Part shown: piece after piece, positions 1 through 6,485 of the stretch
Layout: each line of letters opens with the position of its first letter
Numbering within the stretch: the first letter of the stretch is position 1
Source of the DNA: Bacteroidales bacterium
GTDB taxonomy: Bacteria > Bacteroidota > Bacteroidia > Bacteroidales > Azobacteroidaceae
Assembly (NCBI GenBank): GCA_020860885.1
Contig: JAJBTS010000092.1
Location: forward strand, 1-8,882
Length of the DNA stretch: 8,882 nucleotides
Direction of reading: 5' to 3'
Position numbers and translations under genes: made by a program
The notes under the pieces: generated by a model
Seen by the model: only the letters and a program-made list of their open reading frames with translations
Databases searched by the model: none
What the model was told of the DNA's origin: nothing

Positions 1-5
1 ATTCA

Positions 6-27
6 ATGATAAATTCAAAATTATCAT
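6..27. repeat. AT-rich inverted repeat upstream of serS
   Basis: Arms ATGATAA (6-12) and TTATCAT (21-27) are perfect reverse complements around an 8-nt spacer. The repeat lies directly upstream of the serS -7 box and covers the place where the -33 element should be. It could be an operator, or the weak hairpin end of a gene left of the window. Seven AT-rich base pairs can arise by chance. Confidence 0.3.
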
Positions 28-28
28 G

Positions 29-36
29 TAACTTTG
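29..36 (+). promoter_or_regulatory. Bacteroidota-type -7 box for serS
   Basis: TAACTTTG matches the Bacteroidota -7 consensus TAnnTTTG exactly. The -33 region is poor: ATG at 6-8, 20 nt upstream, where TTG is expected. Transcription would start near position 42, giving a leader of about 23 nt before the ATG at 66. The same octamer occurs upstream of pflB. Confidence 0.6.
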
Positions 37-65
37 CATACTCAAATTTTATATAAATCTAGATT

Positions 66-1337
66 ATGCTTACTCTCAAAATTATTACTGAGAATACCGA
101 AGAGGTTATCGAACGATTGAAAAAGAAAAATTTCGATGCAAAAGAAATCATTGCAGAGGTTATAACCACAGATAAAAAAAGAAAATCATCCCAACAAATA
201 CTTGACAGCAACCTGGCTGAATTAAATAAATTATCTCGTTCTATTGGACAGTTAATGAAGGAAGGCAAAACAGAAGAAGCGGAAACGGCCCGCAAAGAAG
301 TGGCTTCTATGAAAGAGGTCAACAAACAACTGGAATCCGATATGAAAGAGGCAGAAAAAAAATTAACGGAACTTCTTTGCCTGATTCCCAATCTTCCCTC
401 CCCGGAAGTTCCGGAAGGAAAAGGAGCAGAAGATAATGTTCTTGAAAAAGAAGGTGGCGTCATCCCTACTTTGCCGACAAATGCCTTACCTCATTGGGAC
501 CTGGCAAAGAAATACGATCTTATTGATTTTGAGTTAGGAGTGAAAATTACCGGAGCGGGTTTTCCCATATACAAACAAAAAGGAGCTCAACTCCAGAGAG
601 CTCTTATTAATTTTTTCCTGGATAATGCACGGGAAGCGGGCTATATAGAAATACAGCCACCTTATTTGGTTAATTCCGATTCAGCTTACGCAACCGGACA
701 ATTACCGGATAAGGAAGGACAGATGTATCATTGTACTGCCGATGATTTATACCTGATCCCAACCGCTGAAGTGCCGGTTACAAATATTTACAGAGATGTT
801 ATACTGGACGAAAAAGACCTTCCTGTTAAAAACTCGGCTTATTCTTCCTGTTTCAGAAGGGAAGCCGGTTCTTACGGAAAAGATGTCAGAGGACTAAACC
901 GCCTGCATCAGTTCGACAAAGTGGAAATCGTACGCATCGATACTCCTGAACATTCTTACCAGTCTTTACAGGAAATGGTCGATTACGTTCAATCACTGGT
1001 AGAAAAGCTGGAACTCCCCTGGAGGATATTACGCTTGTGCGGAGGAGACATAAGTTTCACTTCAGCCATAACATTTGATTTTGAAGTATATTCGGCTGCT
1101 CAGCAGCGATGGCTGGAAGTTAGTTCGGTATCCAATTTCGAAAGCTATCAGGCCAATCGACTAAAATGCCGCTACAAAGACGCAAACAAAAAAACACAAC
1201 TATGCCATACTCTCAACGGAAGCGCTTTGGCTCTGCCAAGAATTGTGGCCGCATTGCTGGAAAACAATCAGACCCCGGACGGAATAAGAATTCCGAAGGC
1301 TCTGGTTCCTTATACCGGTTTTGAAATTATTTCATAA
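66..1337 (+). CDS. serS: Seryl-tRNA synthetase (SerRS)
   Basis: This cytoplasmic class II aminoacyl-tRNA synthetase charges tRNA-Ser (and tRNA-Sec where present) with serine using ATP. At 423 residues it has the usual bacterial SerRS length. The N-terminus MLTLKIITEN is typical, and residues about 30-105 are charged and heptad-like, as expected for the long antiparallel coiled-coil arm that grips the tRNA-Ser variable arm. The catalytic domain shows the serine-binding TAEVP (233-237), motif 2 with FRREAG (263-268) and the RGLxRxHQFDKVE continuation, and motif 3 around GSALALPRIVAALLENNQ (385-402). The ATG at 66 is preferred because it gives the standard N-terminus and lies just after a -7 box. 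No key residue appears to be missing. It looks monocistronic: own promoter, terminator directly after, and 256 nt to pflB. Confidence 0.97.
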   Translation: MLTLKIITENTEEVIERLKKKNFDAKEIIAEVITTDKKRKSSQQILDSNLAELNKLSRSIGQLMKEGKTEEAETARKEVASMKEVNKQLESDMKEAEKKLTELLCLIPNLPSPEVPEGKGAEDNVLEKEGGVIPTLPTNALPHWDLAKKYDLIDFELGVKITGAGFPIYKQKGAQLQRALINFFLDNAREAGYIEIQPPYLVNSDSAYATGQLPDKEGQMYHCTADDLYLIPTAEVPVTNIYRDVILDEKDLPVKNSAYSSCFRREAGSYGKDVRGLNRLHQFDKVEIVRIDTPEHSYQSLQEMVDYVQSLVEKLELPWRILRLCGGDISFTSAITFDFEVYSAAQQRWLEVSSVSNFESYQANRLKCRYKDANKKTQLCHTLNGSALALPRIVAALLENNQTPDGIRIPKALVPYTGFEIIS

Positions 1338-1365
1338 ACATTTCATCTATCGAAAATAATATATT

Positions 1366-1409
1366 TTAATCCCCTTGGTTACATTATGTTAATCATGGGG
1401 ATTAATTTT
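1366..1409 (+). terminator. Intrinsic terminator of serS
   Basis: Arms TTAATCCCC (1366-1374) and GGGGATTAA (1397-1405) pair perfectly over 9 bp. Inside, GGTTA can pair with TAATC (one G-U pair), so the stem is extended after a small internal loop. Four T residues follow directly (1406-1409). It lies 29 nt after the serS stop codon and fits a rho-independent terminator that separates serS from pflB. Confidence 0.75.
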
Positions 1410-1418
1410 AAGTAAAGC

Positions 1419-1449
1419 TTGCCTATATTGCTTGATATTTGTAACTTTG
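1419..1449 (+). promoter_or_regulatory. Promoter of pflB (-33/-7)
   Basis: TTG at 1419-1421 and TAACTTTG at 1442-1449 are separated by 20 nt, which fits the Bacteroidota sigma-ABfr promoter (TTTG or TTG, 19-21 nt, TAnnTTTG). Transcription would begin near 1455, leaving an unusually long leader of about 140 nt before the pflB ATG. I see no convincing FNR- or CRP-type palindrome at the promoter, although anaerobic control of pfl is common in other bacteria. Confidence 0.6.
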
Positions 1450-1480
1450 TAGCGTAAATATTGATGGCACTTACATCTCT

Positions 1481-1533
1481 TACCTAAAAAACACTAGGGT
1501 ATGATTCATATTCTGAACAGGAAACATATACCC
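1481..1533 (+). other. Structured part of the pflB leader
   Basis: Within the predicted 5' leader, TACC (1481-1484) can pair with GGTA (1498-1501). Alternatively GGGTATG (1497-1503) can pair with TATACCC (1527-1533; one G-U). Both pairings use the same GGGTA segment, so they exclude each other. This could be an RNA switch or a stability element, but the stems are short. I do not recognise a known riboswitch class. The rest of the leader (about 1534-1593) is AT-rich with no clear feature and no strong Shine-Dalgarno sequence. Confidence 0.3.
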
Positions 1534-1593
1534 CAATTATAAATAGTGTTTAATAATCTTTATTATATAATTACTTAACAGGTAAACTAATTT

Positions 1594-3834
1594 ATGAACA
1601 AACAAAGAGACTTTTGGAAAGGCTTCAAAGGTGAAGTCTGGAAGAGAGAAATTAACGTACGGGATTTTATCCAGAGTAACTACACTCCTTACGATGGAGA
1701 TGACTCCTTTTTAGTAGGATCTACCGAAAAAACCAAAAAAGTCTGGAATAAACTGACAGAAATGTTTGAGGTAGAAAGAGAAAAGGGTGTCTACGATGCT
1801 GAAACCAAAATCCCCCAGGGCATAGATGCGTACGGACCCGGATATATCGATAAAGACAACGAAGTGATTGTGGGTGTTCAAACCGATGCTCCTTTGAAAA
1901 GAGGGATTTTCCCAAAAGGGGGTATCCGTATGGTTGAAAACGGGCTGAATGCTTACGGATACGAACTGGATCCTATGACCAAAGAAATATATACCAAATA
2001 TCGTAAAACTCATAACGAAGGTGTTTTCTCAGTATATACGGATGAAATGATAGCTGTACGTAAATCAGGAGTCATCACCGGACTTCCCGATGCGTATGGA
2101 CGCGGTCGTATCATCGGCGATTATCGCCGTGTTCCTCTATACGGTACAAAAATTCTTTTAGACGAGAAAAAGCGTTTCATGACGCGTTTGGATATTCAGG
2201 AAATTACCGAAGAAATCATTCAGGAAAGAGAAGAAATCGCAGAACAAATGAATGCGATGAAAGCTTTCGAAAAGATGTGCGCCAGCTACGGTTTCGACGT
2301 TACCCGTCCTGCACAAAACACAAGAGAAGCCGTACAATATCTGTATTTTGCTTACCTGGCTGCTGTGAAAGATCAGGATGGAGCCGCTATGTCTCTCGGA
2401 AGAACCTCTACCTTCCTGGACATTTACATCCAAAAAGATATAAACGAAGGCATCCTTACGGAAGAGGAAGCTCAGGAACTGATCGACCAGTTAATTATTA
2501 AACTGCGTATCGTTCGTTTCTTAAGAACGCCCGATTACAACGAGCTGTTTTCCGGAGATCCTGTCTGGGTAACGGAATCGTTGGGAGGACAAGGCGTAGA
2601 CGGAAGATCTCTCGTAACCAAGACTTCTTTCCGCTATCTGCATACTTTATACAATTTAGGTCCGGCTCCGGAACCGAACCTTACCGTACTGTGGTTCAAT
2701 AATGCTCCGCAAAACTGGAAAGATTTCTGTGCAAAAGTATCTATCGATACTTCGGCTATTCAATATGAGAACGACGACCTGATGCGTCCTGTATACGGAG
2801 ACGACTACGGTATTGCCTGCTGTGTATCTCCTATGAAAATAGGAAAACAAATGCAGCTGTTCGGCGCCCGTGCAAATCTGGCTAAATGTCTTCTATACGC
2901 CATAAACGGAGGCCGCGATGAGAAGAGCGGCGCTCAGGTAGCTCCGAAATTCGAAGGAATTACTTCCGAATATCTGGAATACGACGAGGTAATGGAAAAA
3001 TTCGAACAAATGATGCGCTGGTTGGCTAAAGTATATGTAAATGCGTTGAAGATCATCCATTACATGCACGATAAATACGCTTATGAAGCTTTCGAAATGG
3101 CTCTGCACGACGGAAAAGTAGAACGTATCCGCGCTACAGGAATTGCCGGTCTTTCTATAGTAGCCGACTCCCTGGCTGCCATCCGCGATGCTAAAGTAAA
3201 AATTATCCGCGATGAAAGAGGACTCGCTGTTGACTTTGAAAGAGAAGGTGATTACGTTCCTTTCGGAAACAACGACGATCGTACCGACGAGATAGCTATT
3301 GAAATTACGGAGAAGTTCATGGAATACCTTCGTCAGCATCAAACGTACAGGAATGCCATCCCGACTCAATCCATACTGACTATCACTTCCAATGTGGTTT
3401 ACGGAAAGAAAACAGGTGCAACTCCTGACGGACGCCCGGCCGGAGAACCTTTTGCTCCTGGCGCTAACCCAATGAATGGACGCGATAAAAAAGGAGCTGT
3501 AGCTGCTTTGGCTTCTGTAGCTAAATTGCCTTTCCAACACGCTCATGATGGTATCTCTTATACTTTTGCTGTTTCTCCTTCTACTTTAGGTAAGGAAAGA
3601 AATATCCAGGTTAGCAATGTTACTTCTTTGCTGGATGGTTATTTCACTCCCGAAGGCGGTCAGCATCTGAATGTAAATGTTTTCGACAAAGAACTTTTGG
3701 TAGATGCAATGGAACATCCTGAAAACTATCCTCAGTTAACCATCCGTGTTTCCGGATATGCCGTAAACTTCGTGAAGTTAACGAGAGAACAACAGTTGGA
3801 TGTGATCTCCAGAACAATCAATCAGACTCTATAA
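1594..3834 (+). CDS. pflB: Pyruvate formate-lyase (formate C-acetyltransferase)
   Basis: This cytoplasmic glycyl-radical enzyme converts pyruvate and CoA to acetyl-CoA and formate in anaerobic fermentation. The 746 residues match the usual length (E. coli PflB has 760). The two catalytic cysteines are adjacent at 409-410 within GIACCVSPM. The glycyl-radical loop RVSGYAV lies near the C-terminus with the radical glycine at 721, and the ending [11 protein letters not shown] resembles that of E. coli. The PFL barrel domain covers roughly residues 1-600 and the glycine-radical domain the last 120 or so. The ATG at 1594 gives a normal N-terminus ([16 protein letters not shown]). PflB is inactive until a partner activase abstracts hydrogen from the glycine. 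That activase is encoded directly downstream but carries an in-frame TGA. Nothing in pflB itself is broken. Confidence 0.97.
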   Translation: MNKQRDFWKGFKGEVWKREINVRDFIQSNYTPYDGDDSFLVGSTEKTKKVWNKLTEMFEVEREKGVYDAETKIPQGIDAYGPGYIDKDNEVIVGVQTDAPLKRGIFPKGGIRMVENGLNAYGYELDPMTKEIYTKYRKTHNEGVFSVYTDEMIAVRKSGVITGLPDAYGRGRIIGDYRRVPLYGTKILLDEKKRFMTRLDIQEITEEIIQEREEIAEQMNAMKAFEKMCASYGFDVTRPAQNTREAVQYLYFAYLAAVKDQDGAAMSLGRTSTFLDIYIQKDINEGILTEEEAQELIDQLIIKLRIVRFLRTPDYNELFSGDPVWVTESLGGQGVDGRSLVTKTSFRYLHTLYNLGPAPEPNLTVLWFNNAPQNWKDFCAKVSIDTSAIQYENDDLMRPVYGDDYGIACCVSPMKIGKQMQLFGARANLAKCLLYAINGGRDEKSGAQVAPKFEGITSEYLEYDEVMEKFEQMMRWLAKVYVNALKIIHYMHDKYAYEAFEMALHDGKVERIRATGIAGLSIVADSLAAIRDAKVKIIRDERGLAVDFEREGDYVPFGNNDDRTDEIAIEITEKFMEYLRQHQTYRNAIPTQSILTITSNVVYGKKTGATPDGRPAGEPFAPGANPMNGRDKKGAVAALASVAKLPFQHAHDGISYTFAVSPSTLGKERNIQVSNVTSLLDGYFTPEGGQHLNVNVFDKELLVDAMEHPENYPQLTIRVSGYAVNFVKLTREQQLDVISRTINQTL

Positions 3835-3854
3835 TTAATTTTCTTTATTATATT

Positions 3855-3888
3855 TATGCCGGTGTATGTGTTTGCATGCATCGGCATA
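3855..3888 (+). promoter_or_regulatory. Strong hairpin between pflB and pflA
   Basis: Positions 3855-3869 pair with 3874-3888 over 15 uninterrupted base pairs (three G-U) around the 4-nt loop GTTT. The base of the stem is TATGCCG/CGGCATA. The T-rich but interrupted tract TTTAGTATTT follows. The hairpin sits 20 nt after the pflB stop and 19 nt before the pflA ATG, with no other promoter evident in the gap. It is most likely a partial terminator or a 3'-end stabiliser of pflB mRNA, which would keep PflB in excess over its catalytic activase. A full terminator is possible. Confidence 0.6.
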
Positions 3889-3907
3889 TTTAGTATTTCT
3901 AAGTTCC

Positions 3908-4636
3908 ATGCAAATAAAAGGAAGAATTCATTCGTTAGAAAGTTTCGGTACGGTAGACGGACCAGGATTACGTTTTGTAATATTCATGCAAGGCTGTCCT
4001 TTGTGATGTCTTTATTGCCACAACCCGGATACCTGGGATATTAAAAATCCTGCAAAAATAGAATTCACTTCCGGGGAACTTCTTCACGAAGTTTTGAAAT
4101 ACAAAAGTTTCATAACCAAAGGAGGTGTCACGGTAACCGGAGGAGAACCTCTCTTGCAAGCCGGATTTATCAAAGAATTCTTTCAATTATGCAAGCAGGA
4201 AAATATTCATACAGCACTGGATACTTCCGGAGCAATCTTTAATGAGAAAGTAAAAGAAGTTCTTGAACATACCGACCTGGTTTTATTGGACATCAAATCC
4301 GTCGACCCTGAAACGCACCAGACCCTTACCGGAATAAAGCAAGACAATACCTTACGATTTCTGAATTATCTCGAAGAGAAAGGTATAAATACCTGGGTAC
4401 GGCACGTTATTGTTCCGGGATATACAGATAGTGAAGAGGAGTTAGAAAAATTAGCGGTTTTCCTCAGTAAATATAAAGTCATCAAAAAAGTAGAGCTATT
4501 GCCTTATCATACGATGGGAGTCCATAAATACGAGCAATTAGGGATGGAGTATAAACTTAAAGATACGGCTACCCTACCTTCTGAAAGGTTGGTATCAGCG
4601 AAACAAATCTTTGAAAAGCATTCACTTCCGTTGTAA
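3908..4636 (+). pseudogene. pflA: Pyruvate formate-lyase-activating enzyme, interrupted by in-frame TGA at codon 33
   Basis: PflA is a radical-SAM enzyme that uses S-adenosylmethionine and a 4Fe-4S cluster to form the glycyl radical on PflB. From the ATG at 3908 the frame encodes [20 protein letters not shown] and runs to TAA at 4634-4636, 242 codons in all (E. coli PflA has 246). The cluster cysteines are at 30, 34 and 37 (CxxxCxxC, followed by HNPDTW), the SAM-binding GGEP at 78-81, and the C-terminal ELLPYHTMGVHKYEQLGMEYKL is typical. The only defect is TGA at 4004-4006, codon 33, directly before Cys34. Homologues read GCPLRCLYC here, so CGA or AGA to TGA is the simplest change. Translation stopping there gives a 32-residue peptide. 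An internal TTG start at 4094 would give about 180 residues lacking all cluster cysteines and so no radical-SAM activity. Everything downstream is intact, which suggests a very recent mutation, a base error, or a UGA that is decoded. The gene follows pflB by 73 nt and is probably cotranscribed. Confidence 0.85.
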
Positions 4637-4671
4637 GAACAGATACTTCTTAGTAACTTCTCTCAAATTCA

Positions 4672-4692
4672 ATCTTAATCAGTCTTTAAGAT
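4672..4692. terminator. Weak inverted repeat between convergent pflA and FNT gene
   Basis: ATCTTAA (4672-4678) and TTAAGAT (4686-4692) pair perfectly over 7 bp with a 7-nt loop, spanning the stop codon of the FNT gene. It lies in the short (42-nt) gap between two converging genes, where a bidirectional terminator is expected. The stem is AT-rich and neither strand has a proper T-tract after it, so the assignment is weak. Confidence 0.25.
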
Positions 4693-5461
4693 ACAAATAC
4701 CAATAAACGCAGCCTACCAGAACCGCCCCTCCGACCAGATTTCCTAAAGTGGCAGGAATCAGATTCTGAACAATAAAATCACTCCATAAAATAGGAGCGC
4801 CGGAATAAATGGCTGCCGGAATAAAAAACATATTGGCTATGGAGTGTTCATATCCTAATGTGACGAACAACATAACAGGAATCCAGATGCCTATACATTT
4901 TCCGATAATATCCTTAGCCGAATATCCCATAAACATCCCTAAACAAACCAGCCAATTGGCTCCTATTCCTTTTACAAAAATAGTTCCCCAATCCTGATTT
5001 ACTTTTCCAAGGGAATAATTATGTAAATACGTCTGCCAGGGCTCATGAGAAAAATATCCCAATCCGGACGACATACCATAAGCAACGATTTGTGTTCCTA
5101 CGAAATTAAAGATATAAGACAGTACCAAAAATTTAACAAAAGTAGCCCAACGGATTTGCTTCTTTAATAAAGGAAGAGTGAAAGCGGTGCAATCGCTGGT
5201 AAAGAGATCCGCCCCAGTAACCGAAACCATGATCAGACCAATAGGAAACAACGCTCCGGCAACAAATTTAACGATGCCGGGATTAGTGGCTCCGATACCG
5301 GGAATACCTCCGGCAACCATCGCAGACAACAATCCTCCGAAGGCTATAAAAGCGCCCCCTAATATCGCTATAATTGTAAATTTGGGTAAAGGTAAGGAGG
5401 ATTTGTAAATCCCTGAAGCAGCAAACTCTTTTGTAATTTCTTTAGGCGTATTGTAATTCAT
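4679..5461 (-). CDS. focA: Formate/nitrite transporter (FNT) family channel, probably formate
   Basis: This inner-membrane pentameric channel for small monovalent anions is 260 residues long and has about six hydrophobic segments (roughly 27-49, 64-86, 107-129, 158-180, 186-212, 238-258). Family signatures are clear: TGADLFTSD (82-90, with the Thr88 of the omega-loop region), GIGANWLVCLG (165-175), and YEHSIANMFFIP (204-215), whose His206 corresponds to the central pore histidine of FocA. The ATG at 5461 gives a short cytoplasmic N-terminus, MNYNTPKEI. The family also includes nitrite (NirC) and hydrosulfide channels. Formate is inferred from the neighbouring pflB-pflA, since PFL makes formate that must leave the cell. 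Unlike enterobacterial focA, which precedes pflB in the same operon, this gene converges on pflA and has its own promoter. Confidence 0.9.
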   Translation of the reverse strand: MNYNTPKEITKEFAASGIYKSSLPLPKFTIIAILGGAFIAFGGLLSAMVAGGIPGIGATNPGIVKFVAGALFPIGLIMVSVTGADLFTSDCTAFTLPLLKKQIRWATFVKFLVLSYIFNFVGTQIVAYGMSSGLGYFSHEPWQTYLHNYSLGKVNQDWGTIFVKGIGANWLVCLGMFMGYSAKDIIGKCIGIWIPVMLFVTLGYEHSIANMFFIPAAIYSGAPILWSDFIVQNLIPATLGNLVGGAVLVGCVYWYLYLKD

Positions 5462-5483
5462 CGTTTCTATTTTAAACCGGCCG

Positions 5484-5491
5484 CAAAAGTA
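5484..5491 (-). promoter_or_regulatory. -7 box for the FNT gene
   Basis: Read on the minus strand, TACTTTTG matches TAnnTTTG. It lies 22 nt upstream of the ATG at 5461, implying a leader of only about 15-20 nt. The -33 element is poor: minus-strand TTC at 5512-5514, 20 nt away, instead of TTG. Confidence 0.5.
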
Positions 5492-5538
5492 CGAAATATC
5501 AGTTACATTCGGAAGTCCCTTCGAACATATTGCGCCCG

Positions 5539-5560
5539 ATCTTACCTTCGGCAGGAAGAT
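5539..5560. repeat. Bulged inverted repeat in the divergent intergenic region
   Basis: ATCTT-a-CCT (5539-5547, with a bulged A at 5544) pairs with AGGAAGAT (5553-5560) around a TCGGC loop, giving 8 bp. It lies just upstream of the -33 element for the secreted-protein gene and between two divergent promoters, so it could be an operator. The rest of 5462-5635 shows only the two promoters. Confidence 0.25.
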
Positions 5561-5564
5561 AATC

Positions 5565-5594
5565 TTGTTTGCTTACAGACATTTGTTATATTTG
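5565..5594 (+). promoter_or_regulatory. Promoter of the secreted-protein gene
   Basis: TTG at 5565-5567 and TATATTTG at 5587-5594 are separated by 19 nt, a good fit to the Bacteroidota -33/-7 pattern. Transcription would start near 5600, giving a leader of about 35 nt before the ATG at 5636. Confidence 0.55.
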
Positions 5595-5635
5595 CATGGT
5601 ATTTATATGTTTATATCCATTAAATAGTACTTCCT

Positions 5636-6445
5636 ATGAAAGCAAAAAGTTTAGTAAAATCCTTCCTGATCTTTATCTTTTCGATACTGCTGGCTGCTAG
5701 TGGCAGAGTATATAGTAATACACCCGTACAGAAACAGCAAGAAACCATTACAATTTCAGGGAGAGCTACGGATTTCGATGGAAACCCCATCGACAGTTGC
5801 CGAGTTTCCGTGTATTATACTGATTTTTCCACAGCTTATTCAGCATATACCGATAACAACGGTTACTACTCTATTCCAGAGGTTTCAAAAGGAAAATATA
5901 TGGCCGTATATGCTATGCGGCCCGAAGAATACCCCCGGCAACTGGAAGTACCGGAAAAAGACATGCGTTTAGAGTTTTGGGCTTGGAATATCATTGCTGA
6001 CAAAGACTTAACCATCAACCCCCGGTATCATCGGCTGGAACTCTACGGCACAACTGTATTCAAACAGAACGGAGGCTATCCGGGCATAATGATCTATACC
6101 CGTCCTATGAGTTTGGGAAGAATGCTTTCGTATGGACAGAAAATGTGGGAGAATAAGTCGGAAGCTGAAGCTGCGGAAATTGATATTTCTGTCGAACCGG
6201 ATGAAATAGAATTTAAAGTATATGCGGATGATGTTCCTGTAGCGGTACAATCCGTACAACCTGTTATGGAATACGTAGGTGGAGGAAGACAAATGGCTTA
6301 CTTAATATATGTAGATTTACCGGAGACTACACCGGATAAATATTATGCATTCCGCATAGAAGCTTTTAATCGCGCTTATGGTGGGGAAAAAGGAGAAAAT
6401 GTTTATTTCTATGAAATACCTGCTTATAAGAGCGGACCCCAATAA
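5636..6445 (+). CDS. Secreted protein with carboxypeptidase-regulatory-like domain, function unknown
   Basis: This is a 269-residue exported protein. Residues 1-27 form a signal peptide (MKAKSLVK, hydrophobic core LIFIFSILLA, probable cleavage after VYS). There is no lipobox cysteine, so it is probably soluble in the periplasm or released. Residues about 37-115 resemble the carboxypeptidase-regulatory beta-sandwich: ISGRATDFDGNPIDSCRVSV, then TDNNGYYSIPEVSKGKYMAVY, the usual pattern of a repeated extracellular Ig-like fold. The middle (116-175) is rich in aromatic residues and has no motif I recognise. The last 80 or so residues (IEFKVYADDVPV to NVYFYEIPAY) alternate in a beta-strand pattern and may be a second Ig or fibronectin-like sandwich. 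No catalytic motif is visible. The gene has its own promoter and converges on the outer membrane protein gene, so a shared role is not implied. A binding or surface-adhesion role is possible but unproven. Confidence 0.8.
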   Translation: MKAKSLVKSFLIFIFSILLAASGRVYSNTPVQKQQETITISGRATDFDGNPIDSCRVSVYYTDFSTAYSAYTDNNGYYSIPEVSKGKYMAVYAMRPEEYPRQLEVPEKDMRLEFWAWNIIADKDLTINPRYHRLELYGTTVFKQNGGYPGIMIYTRPMSLGRMLSYGQKMWENKSEAEAAEIDISVEPDEIEFKVYADDVPVAVQSVQPVMEYVGGGRQMAYLIYVDLPETTPDKYYAFRIEAFNRAYGGEKGENVYFYEIPAYKSGPQ

Positions 6446-6451
6446 GCAGGT
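6418..6451. terminator. Inverted repeat at the end of the secreted-protein gene
   Basis: ACCTGCTTAT (6418-6427) and ATAAGCAGGT (6442-6451) pair perfectly over 10 bp around a 14-nt loop. The right arm contains the TAA stop. It lies at the junction of two converging genes (40-nt gap) and could end transcripts from both sides. No T-tract follows on either strand, so it is not a canonical intrinsic terminator. Confidence 0.4.
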
Positions 6452-6485
6452 TGTAAAGTGAAACAGAAAGGATTCTTTCAGGATA

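Noticed and set aside
59..463. 134-codon open frame antisense to serS
   Set aside because: It is a serine- and phenylalanine-rich shadow opposite the lysine- and glutamate-rich coiled coil of SerRS.
1431..1449. FNR-like site at TTGATATTTGTAAC near the pflB promoter
   Set aside because: Only the left half (TTGAT) fits; the right half does not form the ATCAA arm, so there is no palindrome.
2893..3546. 217-codon open frame antisense to pflB
   Set aside because: It lies wholly opposite strongly conserved pflB sequence, and its translation has no recognisable motif. It is a by-product of pflB codon use.
4004..4006. UGA as a sense codon in a genome-wide alternative genetic code
   Set aside because: The other genes in the window have no in-frame TGA, use TGG for tryptophan, and the FNT gene ends at TGA. 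A general reassignment is not supported.
3856..4044. Short plus-strand open frame overlapping the start of pflA
   Set aside because: It begins in the hairpin and runs in a different frame from pflA. The pflA frame has clear radical-SAM conservation and this one has none.
4094..4636. Treating the 3' part of pflA as a separate 180-residue gene
   Set aside because: Its start is a TTG within conserved pflA sequence, and the product would lack the CxxxCxxC cysteines. It is the remainder of pflA, not an independent gene.
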